The notes: generated by a model not told the origin, from the sequence alone. 64,000 bases of DNA from Bacillota bacterium (GCA_023621995.1 JAMOAB010000029.1:100105-164104), one strand, 5' to 3'; positions 30,156-41,308 are shown, counted from the stretch's first letter. Numbers and translations are program-made.

Positions 30156-31526
30156 ATGTTTATTGATAAGGACTACATAGAGTGCCTATTGGAAGAGGCG
30201 AAAGGTGCAACCGATGGGGAAATAAATGGAATATTAGACAAGGCAGAGGCATTTGAAGGACTTACTCATAGGGAGGTGGCCTCACTCCTTGTCACTGATA
30301 AGAAAGAGCATGTAGATAGAATCTATGATATAGCAGGCAAGATAAAGGAACATATATACGGGAACCGCATTGTGATGTTTGCACCTTTGTATGTAAGTGA
30401 CTATTGTATAAACCGTTGTAAATATTGTGGTTATAACTGTGACCATGATTTTGATCGCCGGCGTCTTACCATGGATGAAGTACGGAATGAGGTTGCAATT
30501 CTTGAGAAGATGGGACATAAACGACTTGCCCTTGAGGCAGGTGAGGATCCTAAAAACTGTAGCATTGACTATATACTTGATTGTATAAGGACCATATACG
30601 ATATGAAGCTTGACAATGGTGAAATCCGTAGGGTAAATGTAAATATTGCAGCCACTACTGTGGAGGACTATAGAAAGCTAAAAGAAGTTGGTATAGGCAC
30701 ATACGTATTATTCCAGGAGACATATCACCAGCCAACTTATGAAGAGGTCCATCTATCAGGTCCTAAAAAGGATTACGAGTACCATCTGACGGCCTTTGAC
30801 AGGGCAATGGAGGCTGGTATAGACGATGTAGGGGGAGGCGTACTTTTTGGACTCTATGACCCATACTTCGAAGTATTGGGGCTCATGCTACATAATGAGC
30901 ACTTAGAGAAGGAGTTTGGCGTTGGGTTTCACACCATATCTATTCCCCGTATATGTAGGGCAGAAGGGGCAGCCACATGGGAATTTAAATATCTGGTAGA
31001 CGACGAGACATTTAAGAAGATAGTTGCCATAATTCGCCTAGCGGTGCCCTTTACTGGGATGATTGTGTCCACAAGGGAGAGCATGGAGATGAGAAGGGCA
31101 CTCATAAAGATAGGTATCTCTCAGATAAGTGCTGGTTCTACGGTGGAGGTAGGTGGTTATACTGCAAGAGAGCACAGTAGCACCCAATTCAACGTAAACG
31201 ATGATAGGAGTGCAATTGACATAATAAGCTGGCTCATAGATGAAGGCTTAGTTCCAAGTTTTTGCACTGCATGTTATAGAAAAGGTAGGACAGGGGATAG
31301 GTTTATGTCCTTGGCCAAATCAGGCAATATAAAAAATACATGCCATCCAAATGCGCTTATGACACTCTGGGAATATGCACTGGACTATGGCGATGATAAA
31401 TTTAGAGCAAAGGTAGAGTCACTCTTAAGGAGGGAGATACCTAGAATAGGAGATAAAAATATAAGGGGATTAGTTTCAGACAATATAGAACGGTTAAGAT
31501 GTGGAGAGCGGGATCTATTCCTATAA
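30156..31526 (+). CDS. hydG: [FeFe] hydrogenase H-cluster radical SAM maturase HydG
   Basis: CINRCKYCGYNC radical SAM motif; C-terminal CTACYRKGRTGDRFM...NTCHPNALMT. Confidence 0.96.
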   Translation: MFIDKDYIECLLEEAKGATDGEINGILDKAEAFEGLTHREVASLLVTDKKEHVDRIYDIAGKIKEHIYGNRIVMFAPLYVSDYCINRCKYCGYNCDHDFDRRRLTMDEVRNEVAILEKMGHKRLALEAGEDPKNCSIDYILDCIRTIYDMKLDNGEIRRVNVNIAATTVEDYRKLKEVGIGTYVLFQETYHQPTYEEVHLSGPKKDYEYHLTAFDRAMEAGIDDVGGGVLFGLYDPYFEVLGLMLHNEHLEKEFGVGFHTISIPRICRAEGAATWEFKYLVDDETFKKIVAIIRLAVPFTGMIVSTRESMEMRRALIKIGISQISAGSTVEVGGYTAREHSSTQFNVNDDRSAIDIISWLIDEGLVPSFCTACYRKGRTGDRFMSLAKSGNIKNTCHPNALMTLWEYALDYGDDKFRAKVESLLRREIPRIGDKNIRGLVSDNIERLRCGERDLFL

Positions 31527-31538
31527 GGGGGGAGATAT

Positions 31539-32732
31539 ATGGATAAAACACCAATTAGTATGAGAAAGCATGTTACCATATTAGGGGATACCAACGTAGG
31601 AAAGTCTACACTCTTCAACAGCATATTGGGGCAGGAGAGGTCTATAGTATCTGAACATAGGGGTACTACAACTGATCCTGTTATCAAGGCAATGGAGCTC
31701 ATACCTTTTGGGCCCATTGCCCTAATTGATACTGGAGGCTTAGATGATGTAAGCCAGGTGGGAAAGGCGCGAGTTAAAAGGACGATAGAGATATTGGACC
31801 GTACCGATTTTGCCATATATGCTGCAGATATAATCTCGTTTGATGATATGAAGTATAGGGAAGTAGTGCTTAGGTTAAACGAAAAAGGCATACCCCATAT
31901 GCTGGTATTTACAAAATGTGATAGGGTGTCTAGAAGTATACAGGAAAACTTACGATCTAGATATAAAAAGGCAGTCTTTACATCTCAAGAAGATACAGAG
32001 TCAATAGCCGAGCTGAAACAGAGACTAGCGGCTGAACTTAAAAAACTGGGAGATGGTGAAGAGCCCCTCATAGGAGATCTTCTGCCGGCAAATAGTACGG
32101 TTATAGCGGTAGTCTCTATAGACACAGGAGCACCAAAGGGACGATTAATACTTCCCCAGGTACAATTCATGCGAGATTGTCTAGACCATGGTATAAAATG
32201 CCTTGTCATAAGGGAAGAGGAGCTTAGAGAGGCACTCCTAGAGCTTAAAAAGATAGATCTTGTAGTTACCGACTCTCAAAAATTCAAAAGTGTAGATAAG
32301 ATAGTGCCAGATGAAATACCTTTGACCTCATTTTCCATGTTGTTTGCGAGGCAGAAAGGGGATATAGATCTGCTCATTGAAGGGGCAAAGAAGATAGAGA
32401 ACCTTCCAGATAATGCTAAGGTTCTCATTGTCGAAGGATGTACCCATAATGCTACCCACGAAGATATAGGTAGGGTGAAGATTCCCACATTACTCAAAAG
32501 ATATACAGGATTAGATATTCAATTTGACTTCTATGGAGGATATGATTTTCCTGAAGAATTAAGCGATTATCATATGGTGATACACTGTGGTGGATGTATG
32601 TTAAATAAGAAGGCTGTAGAAAGTAGACTTTTAAAGTGTGAAATTAAGGGTATACCTGTCACTAACTATGGTGTGCTCCTTGCCTATCTAAATGGCATAC
32701 TTGAAAGATGTAGTAGGATATTTAAGGTGTGA
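31539..32732 (+). CDS. hydF: [FeFe] hydrogenase maturation GTPase HydF
   Basis: GDTNVGKSTLFNSILGQ P-loop; CTHNATHEDIG...HCGGCMLNKKA. Confidence 0.96.
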   Translation: MDKTPISMRKHVTILGDTNVGKSTLFNSILGQERSIVSEHRGTTTDPVIKAMELIPFGPIALIDTGGLDDVSQVGKARVKRTIEILDRTDFAIYAADIISFDDMKYREVVLRLNEKGIPHMLVFTKCDRVSRSIQENLRSRYKKAVFTSQEDTESIAELKQRLAAELKKLGDGEEPLIGDLLPANSTVIAVVSIDTGAPKGRLILPQVQFMRDCLDHGIKCLVIREEELREALLELKKIDLVVTDSQKFKSVDKIVPDEIPLTSFSMLFARQKGDIDLLIEGAKKIENLPDNAKVLIVEGCTHNATHEDIGRVKIPTLLKRYTGLDIQFDFYGGYDFPEELSDYHMVIHCGGCMLNKKAVESRLLKCEIKGIPVTNYGVLLAYLNGILERCSRIFKV

Positions 32733-33790
32733 GGAGGGTAGATGTGCTACTCATAGATAAGTTTTATAGGACCAATTATCTAGATCGATATGAATTAAAG
32801 GCCCTTATAGAGGCAAATATGTATGCTCCGGACGAAAGGCTCTTTTATGCAGCCCGGCTTACAAGGGAGAGGCATTATGGGAAGAGTGTATATTTTAGAG
32901 GGCTCATTGAGTTTAGTAACTACTGTAAGAATAACTGCTATTACTGTGGTATAAGGAGGGGTAATAGAAAGCTACACCGCTATCGCCTTACAAAAGAGGA
33001 GATTATAGGCTGTTGCACTAAGGGGTATGAGCTGGGACTTAGAACCTTCGTGCTTCAGGGAGGCGAGGACCCCTACTACACAGATTACATAATGGTAGAT
33101 ATAATAGAGTCCATAAGGGCTGCCTTCCCTGATTGTGCCATTACCCTATCCATAGGGGAGAGATCTTATGATAGCTATAGCAAGTATTTTGATGCCGGTG
33201 CTAATAGATATCTACTTAGGCATGAGACGGCAGATGAAGCACACTATAAAAAACTGCACCCAGATAGTATGAGTCTTGAGGGACGGAAAGAATGCCTATA
33301 TAATCTTAAAGAGATAGGTTTTCAGGTAGGAGCAGGTTTTATGGTAGGTTCTCCTTATCAGACCGTTGATAACTTAGTAGATGACCTAATGTTTTTAAAG
33401 GAGCTAAAGCCCCATATGGTAGGCATAGGTCCGTTTATTCCACATAGGGATACACCTTTTGCAGATAGGAAGGGGGGAGGAGTAGATATGACTCTCCTTA
33501 TGTTAGCCATTATAAGGTTATTACTTCCCAAAGTACTTCTGCCTGCCACCACAGCTTTAGCTACCATAGATCCTTTAGGAAGGGAGAAGGGCTTTATGGC
33601 AGGGGCAAATGTAGTTATGCCCAATCTATCGCCAAAAGGTGTCAGGGAGGATTATTCTCTGTATAATGATAAGATATGTACTGGGGAAGAGGCTGGAGAA
33701 GGTTTAGCAGATCTAAAGAAGAGGATTAAAGATGTAGGGCTTATACCCGATCTATCTAGGGGTGACCATTACGATATGCACATTTCTTGA
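32729..33790 (+). CDS. hydE: [FeFe] hydrogenase H-cluster radical SAM maturase HydE
   Basis: NYCKNNCYYCGIRRGN; LQGGEDPYYTD; GIGPFIPHRDTPF; overlaps hydF end. Confidence 0.95.
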   Translation: MRRVDVLLIDKFYRTNYLDRYELKALIEANMYAPDERLFYAARLTRERHYGKSVYFRGLIEFSNYCKNNCYYCGIRRGNRKLHRYRLTKEEIIGCCTKGYELGLRTFVLQGGEDPYYTDYIMVDIIESIRAAFPDCAITLSIGERSYDSYSKYFDAGANRYLLRHETADEAHYKKLHPDSMSLEGRKECLYNLKEIGFQVGAGFMVGSPYQTVDNLVDDLMFLKELKPHMVGIGPFIPHRDTPFADRKGGGVDMTLLMLAIIRLLLPKVLLPATTALATIDPLGREKGFMAGANVVMPNLSPKGVREDYSLYNDKICTGEEAGEGLADLKKRIKDVGLIPDLSRGDHYDMHIS

Positions 33791-33978
33791 AACGACAACG
33801 ATAAGTATACTATTAGGGGTAGCTAATTACACTATATACTAATTCATACTAATGTATATATATGGTATGAATTATATATATATTAGTATAATGAAGTAGA
33901 GGTAAATTTGTGGTAAAATAATATTAAAGAATACTCTTTTCTGTGGCAGTGATCACTGATTTTAAATAGGGGGTAGCC

Positions 33979-34782
33979 ATGAGGCCAATAAAGAGATCTA
34001 AGCTACGAATTGCAATAGGAAAACTCTATTATACCTTCATGAGATATTTAGAGTGGTATTTTGGCAAAAAAAAGTTTGCCAATGTGTATGAAAGAGAACT
34101 TCTCCCCCATATAGTATTTACACATAAAACGCCCCTCATTAGGAATCTAAAAGATGTAGACATGTGGCTCCAATACAATAAGATAGTCAATTTACAAATT
34201 GCGACCAAAAAAATAGATGGCTTAGTTATAAACCCTGGTGAAACATTTTCTTATTGGAAGACAATCGGAAAACCGACTAAGAGAAAGGGCTATATGGCTG
34301 GAATAGTCCTCCACTATGGCGCTTTCAAGCCGGGCATTGGTGGTGGACTGTGCCAGTTATCAAATCTAATCTATTGGATGACCTTGCATACACCGCTAAC
34401 TATAACAGAACGTTATAGACATAGCTATGATGTATTCCCAGATTCAAATCGCACCCAACCCTTTGGCAGTGGGGCAACATGTGTGTATAACTATAGAGAC
34501 TTGAGAGTGTATAATGGAACTCAAGATCCCTATCAATTACATATCTATCTTGCAGATGGTTATCTGATGGGAGAGTGGAGAAGCACTAAAGAACCATACT
34601 ATAGATACAAAGTCTATGAAAAGGATCATTGGATAACCCATGAATATTGGGGTGGGTATGTAAGGCATAACTATATATATAGAAAGAAATATGGAAGAGA
34701 AGATGTCCTAATAGAAGATGAGTATATTACAGAAAATCATGCCATTATGATGTATCAACCATTTTTAGAAGATGGGAAATAA
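33979..34782 (+). CDS. VanW family protein
   Basis: NPGETFSYWKTIGKPTKRKGYMAGIVLHYGAFKPGIGGGLCQLSNLIYW. Confidence 0.93.
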   Translation: MRPIKRSKLRIAIGKLYYTFMRYLEWYFGKKKFANVYERELLPHIVFTHKTPLIRNLKDVDMWLQYNKIVNLQIATKKIDGLVINPGETFSYWKTIGKPTKRKGYMAGIVLHYGAFKPGIGGGLCQLSNLIYWMTLHTPLTITERYRHSYDVFPDSNRTQPFGSGATCVYNYRDLRVYNGTQDPYQLHIYLADGYLMGEWRSTKEPYYRYKVYEKDHWITHEYWGGYVRHNYIYRKKYGREDVLIEDEYITENHAIMMYQPFLEDGK

Positions 34783-34790
34783 AATGAATT

Positions 34791-35540
34791 ATGAAGGGAG
34801 GAGAGAGGATGGGTAATATAGCGGCATTTTTTGATATAGATGGTACACTTTTTAGAAACTCCCTTATGATTGAGCATTTCAAAAAGCTTATCAAATATGA
34901 AGTGATAGATCCTTCACTGTGGTATGGAAATCTTAAGGATTCCTATTCAGAATGGGAGCGACGTTATGGCGAATTTGAGGATTACTTAGAAGAATTGGCA
35001 GAAGTCTATTTAAAAGAGCTCAAGGGTATAAACAAGGACTATATAGAGTTTATAGCCAGTCAGGTAATAAAGATAAATGGGGAAAAGGTCTATAAATATA
35101 CTAGATCTAGAATCAAATGGCATAAGGAGAGTGGGCACAAAGTGTTTTTTATATCTGGTGCTCCTGACTTTCTGGTGGAGAAGATGGCCGAAAAATATGG
35201 GGTCACAGAATACAAAGCCACAGAGTATCTAGTAGATGGTAATAATAATTTTACCGGAGAGATTGTCAAGATGTGGGATTCAGAAAATAAGCAGAATGCA
35301 CTCAATGAGTTTGTAGAGAGGTTCTGTGTAGATCTAGACTCTAGTTATTCATATGGTGATACTACGGGTGACTTGTCAATGCTAAGAATGGTGGGCTACC
35401 CTGTGGCTATAAATCCGAATAGAGGCTTGTTGATGGCTATAAAGGAGGACAAAGAGTTATACAACAAGGCTTCCATTATAGTAGAGAGGAAGGATTTGAT
35501 ATATAGCTTAAGTCCTGATGTAGAGATTTTAGATATATAG
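34791..35540 (+). CDS. HAD-IB family hydrolase/phosphatase
   Basis: AFFDIDGTLFRNS; FISGAPDFLVEKMAEKYG; YSYGDTTGDLSMLRMVGYPVAINPN. Confidence 0.92.
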   Translation: MKGGERMGNIAAFFDIDGTLFRNSLMIEHFKKLIKYEVIDPSLWYGNLKDSYSEWERRYGEFEDYLEELAEVYLKELKGINKDYIEFIASQVIKINGEKVYKYTRSRIKWHKESGHKVFFISGAPDFLVEKMAEKYGVTEYKATEYLVDGNNNFTGEIVKMWDSENKQNALNEFVERFCVDLDSSYSYGDTTGDLSMLRMVGYPVAINPNRGLLMAIKEDKELYNKASIIVERKDLIYSLSPDVEILDI

Positions 35541-35582
35541 GAGAAAACTTCTAGATATAAAATATATAGGGAGGTTTTTGAG

Positions 35583-35912
35583 GTGTCTTGGTGTTCTAAG
35601 TGCAAAGCTGAATATATTGATGGAGTTACCCGTTGTGGCGATTGTGATGTTGAGCTTATAGATGAAAAGTCAGAGACTGAAGAAGATATTGTGAATAAAC
35701 CTGTAGATTGGGCTCTACTAAAAAATTTTAGTGAATCTGAAACATATGTGATTGAAACCCTTTTAAAAGAAGAAGGCATACCCGTTTTAAAGAGACGGAG
35801 GGGAGTGGGTGGCTACTTAAAAGTGAGTGCAGGGATGTCAATTTTTGGTGTAGATCTATATGTGCCATCGGAAGAGTTAAATAGGGCCAAGGAATTATTA
35901 GAGAAAAAATAG
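35583..35912 (+). CDS. Zinc-ribbon plus DUF2007-type protein
   Basis: WCSKCKAEYIDGVTRCGDCDVELID; SESETYVIETLLKEEGIPVLKRRRG...VDLYVPSEELNRAKELL. Confidence 0.75.
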   Translation: MSWCSKCKAEYIDGVTRCGDCDVELIDEKSETEEDIVNKPVDWALLKNFSESETYVIETLLKEEGIPVLKRRRGVGGYLKVSAGMSIFGVDLYVPSEELNRAKELLEKK

Positions 35913-35926
35913 ATAGGGGACATTTT

Positions 35927-36565
35927 ATGATAGCAATAATCATTTGTTTTTTAATTATTTTAATACTCAATATAATTGGCATCCAAAGAGAGAATAATCA
36001 TATGAGAGCTATCACCAAATTACTTCTAGTTCCTACATTGGTAGTCCTCTATATAACTCAGACATCAGAGGTTGAGCCCTTGGTGATTATAGCTCTAGTG
36101 GCAGGACTTATAGGAGATATCTTTTTAATGCTTAAAGGTAAGGAGACATACTTTATATTGGGAGCTATTTCATTTTTAGTAGGGCATATATTTTATATAC
36201 TTGCATTTTTAAAGAGAGTTGACATGTTTGGACGTGGGGCTTATTGGCTCTTAGGATTAGTTGTAGTTTATCTATTGGCAGGCATGTTATTTAAGAAACT
36301 ATTATCAGATCATACTGGCGAACTTAAGCCTTATGTTGCTATCTATACTTTGTGCATATTTACTATGAGTTTTGTAGGTATTGTAGTTGGAGTGTTGTGG
36401 AATATTAATAGTGTTATATTTATTGCGATAGGTTCTATATTATTTATTTTATCAGATGCCATACTAGGTCTCAATAAATTTAGAGATGCTGACCTGCCAC
36501 AAGCGTGGGTTATGCTTACCTATGGGCTAGCTCAGCTCTTTATAACCATATGGTTCATTTGCTAA
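35927..36565 (+). CDS. Lysoplasmalogenase (YhhN family) membrane protein
   Basis: KLLLVPTLVVLYI; LVAGLIGDIFLMLKGKETYFILGAISFLVGHIFYI; FILSDAILGLNKF. Confidence 0.88.
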   Translation: MIAIIICFLIILILNIIGIQRENNHMRAITKLLLVPTLVVLYITQTSEVEPLVIIALVAGLIGDIFLMLKGKETYFILGAISFLVGHIFYILAFLKRVDMFGRGAYWLLGLVVVYLLAGMLFKKLLSDHTGELKPYVAIYTLCIFTMSFVGIVVGVLWNINSVIFIAIGSILFILSDAILGLNKFRDADLPQAWVMLTYGLAQLFITIWFIC

Positions 36566-36601
36566 ATAGAGTATTAAGGTTAAAGAGAACTGTAAAACGG
36601 A

Positions 36602-37525
36602 GTGATAAAACATATGGCAGAACCTGTATACTTGGACTTACTAGAGAGTAGAAAATTTGAACAGAGGGTAGAGAAATTGAAGAAAATGCTGGAGAACTGT
36701 GTTCTTTGCCCCCATCAATGTAGAGTGAATAGATTAAATGGTGAGAGAGGTTATTGCAAGACTTTGGATAGAGCCGTGGTATCCTCTTATCAACGTCATT
36801 TTGGTGAAGAAGCAGAGCTAGTAGGACGCAGTGGATCAGGTACTATATTTTTTTCAAATTGCAATTTGAGCTGTGTCTTCTGTCAAAACTATGAAATTAG
36901 TCAGTGTGGTGAGGGCAGAGAGGTGGATGCAAAAAGCTTATCAGAGATGATGCTCTATCTGCAGAGACAAGGATGTCACAACATAAATTTAGTATCTCCA
37001 AGCCACATAGTGCCCCAAATTGTAGAGGGTATATATATGGCATCACAGAAGGGGCTTAATATACCAATAGTATACAATACCAATAGTTATGATTCAGCAG
37101 ATATCTTAAGGCTTTTAGATGGAATAGTGGATATATATATGCCTGATATAAAGTTTTCTGATGATTCTATTGCCTTTAAATATCTAGGTGTAAAAAATTA
37201 TTATAGTATTGCAACAGCTGCAGTAAAGGAAATGTATAGGCAGGTAGGTAATTTAAAGATAGATGACAGGGGGATTGCCTATAGGGGACTTCTCATAAGA
37301 CATTTAGTTATGCCTCAAAACATAGCTGGGACAGATAAGATAATGCAATTTATAGGAGATGAAGTATCAAAGGATGCATATGTAAACATTATGGCCCAAT
37401 ATTACCCAGCATATAAGGCCTATAAATTTGAAGAACTCAATAGAGTACTAGATATGAGTGAGTATGAGAAGGCGATTGGGGAGGCACAGTTGGCAGGTCT
37501 TAGGAATTATAGGATCAATGTGTAA
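36602..37525 (+). CDS. Radical SAM protein (COG1313, PflA-related)
   Basis: CVLCPHQCRVNRLNGERGYC; GSGTIFFSNCNLSCVFCQNYEISQ. Confidence 0.92.
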   Translation: MIKHMAEPVYLDLLESRKFEQRVEKLKKMLENCVLCPHQCRVNRLNGERGYCKTLDRAVVSSYQRHFGEEAELVGRSGSGTIFFSNCNLSCVFCQNYEISQCGEGREVDAKSLSEMMLYLQRQGCHNINLVSPSHIVPQIVEGIYMASQKGLNIPIVYNTNSYDSADILRLLDGIVDIYMPDIKFSDDSIAFKYLGVKNYYSIATAAVKEMYRQVGNLKIDDRGIAYRGLLIRHLVMPQNIAGTDKIMQFIGDEVSKDAYVNIMAQYYPAYKAYKFEELNRVLDMSEYEKAIGEAQLAGLRNYRINV

Positions 37526-37542
37526 AACCTATAAAGAGTAAC

Positions 37543-39348
37543 TCAATGTAAATTTTCATTTCTATAATTATAAGGCATGGTGATTGTAACCTTTGTTCCT
37601 ACATTTGGTGTTGATTCAAAAATGATCTGTGCTTGATTGTCATAATATAATTTTAATCGATCGATGACGTTTTTAAGTCCATAACCTCCCATATGTTCCC
37701 TATCAGTATGGAATTCGCTATAGCCCATCAATTTAGCTACTGTGCTGCGATCCATGCCAATACCATTATCTTTAATTGTAATTTTGATCATTTCTCCTTG
37801 CAGAATTGCAGAAATATAAATTTCTCCCTGTTCTACATCAGAATTGGCAATTCCATGTATAATACTATTTTCAACAATGGGCTGTAGGAGTAATTTCATG
37901 ATCTTATAATTTTCAAGGCGTTGGTCAATGTTGGTATATAGATTTATTCTTTTTGAGAACCGAAGATTTTGTAGATCAACATATAGACGTACATGTTCAA
38001 TTTCATCTGCTAAATCGATATAATCACTACCATGGCTCAGACTGATTCGGTAAAATCGAGACAATTTAATTACAATATCACAGACCAGATCCATATCATT
38101 GCGTTTAGCAGTCCACAATATGAGGTCGAGAGTATTATATAGGAAATGGGGGTTGATCTGTGCTTGTAGCACTTTCATCTCCATGGCATTGAGATTTCTA
38201 CCTAAAAGATATTGTTCCTTCATCAAAGCATCAATCTTTTGAACCATGTAGTTGAAGCTAGTTTGGAGATCGCCAATTTCATCAGCACTGTCTACAATAC
38301 ATTTGACGTTAAAGTTACCACTTTCAACAACTCGAATTTGTTTTGCCAAGGTATTTATTCTTTTAGAATTATGCATTCCAAAGAAGTAGGCAAGGAAATA
38401 TACTAAAATACTGGTTAAAGCAATGGACAATATAAATCGCGATTTAAAATTAGATTGGGTAACTAGCAGATCCTCCATAGAGGTGATGGAAATTAATTTC
38501 CATGTATTCCATAGTGATACCATTCCAACAACATTATTGTCTACAATAGATATACTTGTAAGGTCACGTTCCCCAGTGTCTTTTTCAATGGCGGTTTTTA
38601 CATATTTTAATTGGCTCTCATTAGCCGTTGTATAAATAAATAGGGGACTAAAATTTCTATCGGTAATCAACACCTCGCCTTTAGAGGTGTAATCGGCAGC
38701 CTTCATAAGCTCTAACACATCTTCTTCTAGCATATCTACACATATTATACCAATGATCTTATCAAAATCCTTAGAGCTTCGAATGGGTACAATGGCTGAT
38801 ATAATTCGTCTAACATCATTTAAAATATATTTATATTCATAGGGTTTTGAAAAGTATACAACAGAATAGAAGTCATCAAGCATTTTAGCCCACTCTGCAT
38901 TGCCAATACTATCTAGATTATAGGTAACAACGTTTCGGTTGCTATAGATAAACCCATTGCTTACATATAGGCGTATATCATATATATGGGGAGACGATGA
39001 TAGGAAGGTGGACACGACAATATCTAACTTCCTCAGATCTTCCATTTGTTCACTTGTAGGGGTAGAGGCAGGGTCTTTTTCAAGGATATTGGTAATGGTA
39101 GTCTGTTTGGAGAGCACTTTAGCTGTGTTAGAAAGTTCTGTTAACTTGGCATTTATAGAACTTTCTACTTGATGCAGATATAATTCTGATAGGGCAACAG
39201 ATTGGGTTTTAAGCATCTGTACGTTTTGATAGTAGGAAAAAACTGACAGCAAAATAACAGGGATTAGGACGGCAATAAAAAACGATAAAATAAGCTTGTT
39301 TTGATAGGATGTGTTTTTATAGAAATTTTTGATAGAGTTGACAATCAA
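37543..39348 (-). CDS. YesM/LytS-type sensor histidine kinase
   Basis: LQAQINPHFLYNTLDLILW; PIVENSIIHGI; IKDNGIGMD; HAMP. Confidence 0.94.
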   Translation of the reverse strand: MIVNSIKNFYKNTSYQNKLILSFFIAVLIPVILLSVFSYYQNVQMLKTQSVALSELYLHQVESSINAKLTELSNTAKVLSKQTTITNILEKDPASTPTSEQMEDLRKLDIVVSTFLSSSPHIYDIRLYVSNGFIYSNRNVVTYNLDSIGNAEWAKMLDDFYSVVYFSKPYEYKYILNDVRRIISAIVPIRSSKDFDKIIGIICVDMLEEDVLELMKAADYTSKGEVLITDRNFSPLFIYTTANESQLKYVKTAIEKDTGERDLTSISIVDNNVVGMVSLWNTWKLISITSMEDLLVTQSNFKSRFILSIALTSILVYFLAYFFGMHNSKRINTLAKQIRVVESGNFNVKCIVDSADEIGDLQTSFNYMVQKIDALMKEQYLLGRNLNAMEMKVLQAQINPHFLYNTLDLILWTAKRNDMDLVCDIVIKLSRFYRISLSHGSDYIDLADEIEHVRLYVDLQNLRFSKRINLYTNIDQRLENYKIMKLLLQPIVENSIIHGIANSDVEQGEIYISAILQGEMIKITIKDNGIGMDRSTVAKLMGYSEFHTDREHMGGYGLKNVIDRLKLYYDNQAQIIFESTPNVGTKVTITMPYNYRNENLH

Positions 39349-39406
39349 TTGAATCCTTTATCCTCCTTTATAATTTTTAATAACATATATCTATTCTCAG
39401 TATATG

Positions 39407-40948
39407 TCACCATAGATGTTTATTGCGGAACGTACTTGGATTTACACCAAAATGTTTAGTAAAGACTTTGGTAAAATAATTCTGATTGGCATAGCCCACT
39501 TGCTCTGCAATCTCTCCTATAGTGAGCGTAGTATCTGTGAGTAGACGCCTTGATTTATTCATCTTTACTTCCTGTATAAATTGATTTATGGTTTTGCCAG
39601 TAGTCTTTTTATATAGATGACATAGATACGTAGGTGTCAGGTATACATGCTCTGCTATCTTATCGATGGATAGGTCTTTATCATAGTTTTGCAGAATAAA
39701 TCTTTCTACATCAAATATAACGCGTCCCTTGTCGTCTAGGTCACTTATATTGTCTTGAATTTGTTCCAACAATTGCATTAGATATTCTTTTATATCTATA
39801 ATATCTGATGCATAAATAATGATATCTGTGATATATTTTTGTTGCGTTAGATCACACGATTGGAGCTTTTGGTTTAGCCTAAAGGCTATACCAGCAAGTT
39901 CATCCTTGATGGCGGGAATATCTTCTGGTCGACAACTACGCATGTGGTCTACGTATTCTTCCAAAAAATTAATAGCCATTGCCATATTATTGCTGTCAAC
40001 TTGCTTAAAAAACATAGTCTCTAAATCTTTAGATGGTATAAACTGAGTTGTGCTTACCCTACTGTAGGGGATCAGTTGCCCACATCCTATCAAAAAAGCT
40101 GATTTAACTGCTTTTCTAGCTTGTATATATGAAGTTTTTAGGTGTTTGTGTGAAGATACTGGGTTTCCTATGCCAATGGTTAGAATTTGGGAAGTATCTT
40201 CTACAATATCAAGAAGCTGATTAAACTCTTCCACTATTTCCATGTCTAAGACCGAGGCATCATCTACATTTGCGTGTATAATGTAGCCATTGTTTACAGT
40301 AGAAATTACATAGCTCTCCCCAAAGATTTGAGATAAAACTTGTCTAAAACGGGGTAGATAGTGATTAACTGTTATTAGCTCTGTAGCTGAGTTTAGCTCA
40401 TGTTTGCTATTGAATTGTACAATGGCTGTGACCAAAGGATTATTTATATCTATAGAAATATCATCTAAGGATGATGAATCGATCCAGTCCTTTTGAATGA
40501 GATTTAGAGCAATATCGTTATCATAGGCGGTATTTTTAACTGTATAATGTTCGAGGCAGGCAGTCTTGGCCTTTTCTATAGCTTGTACTAATTCTGCCAG
40601 TTCAAAGGGTTTGTATATATAGTCAACTGCATTTAGATGGATTGCACTTTTAAGAAATTCTTTGTCGGAGTATGCACTTAGAAAAATTACTTTTATGTTG
40701 GGATAGCGTGGTTGTATATAGTTAATAAGCGAAATGCCATCCATCTTTGGCATCCTTATATCGCATAGGATAATATCAGGTCTTTGCTCATCAATTAATT
40801 CGATAGCCTCTAGACCATTAGTTGCTTCTCCACATATGGAGATATCCATTGCTGACCAGTCAATGGAGGATTTTATTCCTTCTAAAGTTGCTGGTTCATC
40901 TTCCACAAGTAGCATTTTGAACATTGATAATGTTACCCCTTTCCCCAA
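39407..40948 (-). CDS. YesN-type response regulator with AraC HTH
   Basis: LLVEDEPATLEGIKSSIDW, DIILCDIRMPKMDG; C-terminal double HTH YLCHLYKKTTGKTINQFI...VGYANQNYFTKVFTKHFGVNPS. Confidence 0.95.
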   Translation of the reverse strand: MGKGVTLSMFKMLLVEDEPATLEGIKSSIDWSAMDISICGEATNGLEAIELIDEQRPDIILCDIRMPKMDGISLINYIQPRYPNIKVIFLSAYSDKEFLKSAIHLNAVDYIYKPFELAELVQAIEKAKTACLEHYTVKNTAYDNDIALNLIQKDWIDSSSLDDISIDINNPLVTAIVQFNSKHELNSATELITVNHYLPRFRQVLSQIFGESYVISTVNNGYIIHANVDDASVLDMEIVEEFNQLLDIVEDTSQILTIGIGNPVSSHKHLKTSYIQARKAVKSAFLIGCGQLIPYSRVSTTQFIPSKDLETMFFKQVDSNNMAMAINFLEEYVDHMRSCRPEDIPAIKDELAGIAFRLNQKLQSCDLTQQKYITDIIIYASDIIDIKEYLMQLLEQIQDNISDLDDKGRVIFDVERFILQNYDKDLSIDKIAEHVYLTPTYLCHLYKKTTGKTINQFIQEVKMNKSRRLLTDTTLTIGEIAEQVGYANQNYFTKVFTKHFGVNPSTFRNKHLW

Positions 40949-41308
40949 AGGTTACTATCATCGTATATTTGCTATTCTTAATCAATAATGTATAAATAAA
41001 ATTTGGATACAGTCAAATTTATAATACCAAAATGCAAATTTACTGTCAATCAGATCTCAAGCAATTTACTTTTTATGGTAATATAGAACAGTATCGCAAT
41101 AATTTATCATAAATCATAATATTTTATCAATTCTAGAAAAAACCCTAGTCTAAAGCCCTAAAATATTACTAATTTTCATCTAGATAACTCATTGATATTA
41201 TATCATATTCTCTATATCATAGAGATAAGCACATTGATAATCCTAAGAGAGGATAATATTACTTTAATGAATTAATATCAATTGGGAAATGGGGGGTATG
41301 TAGCACAT

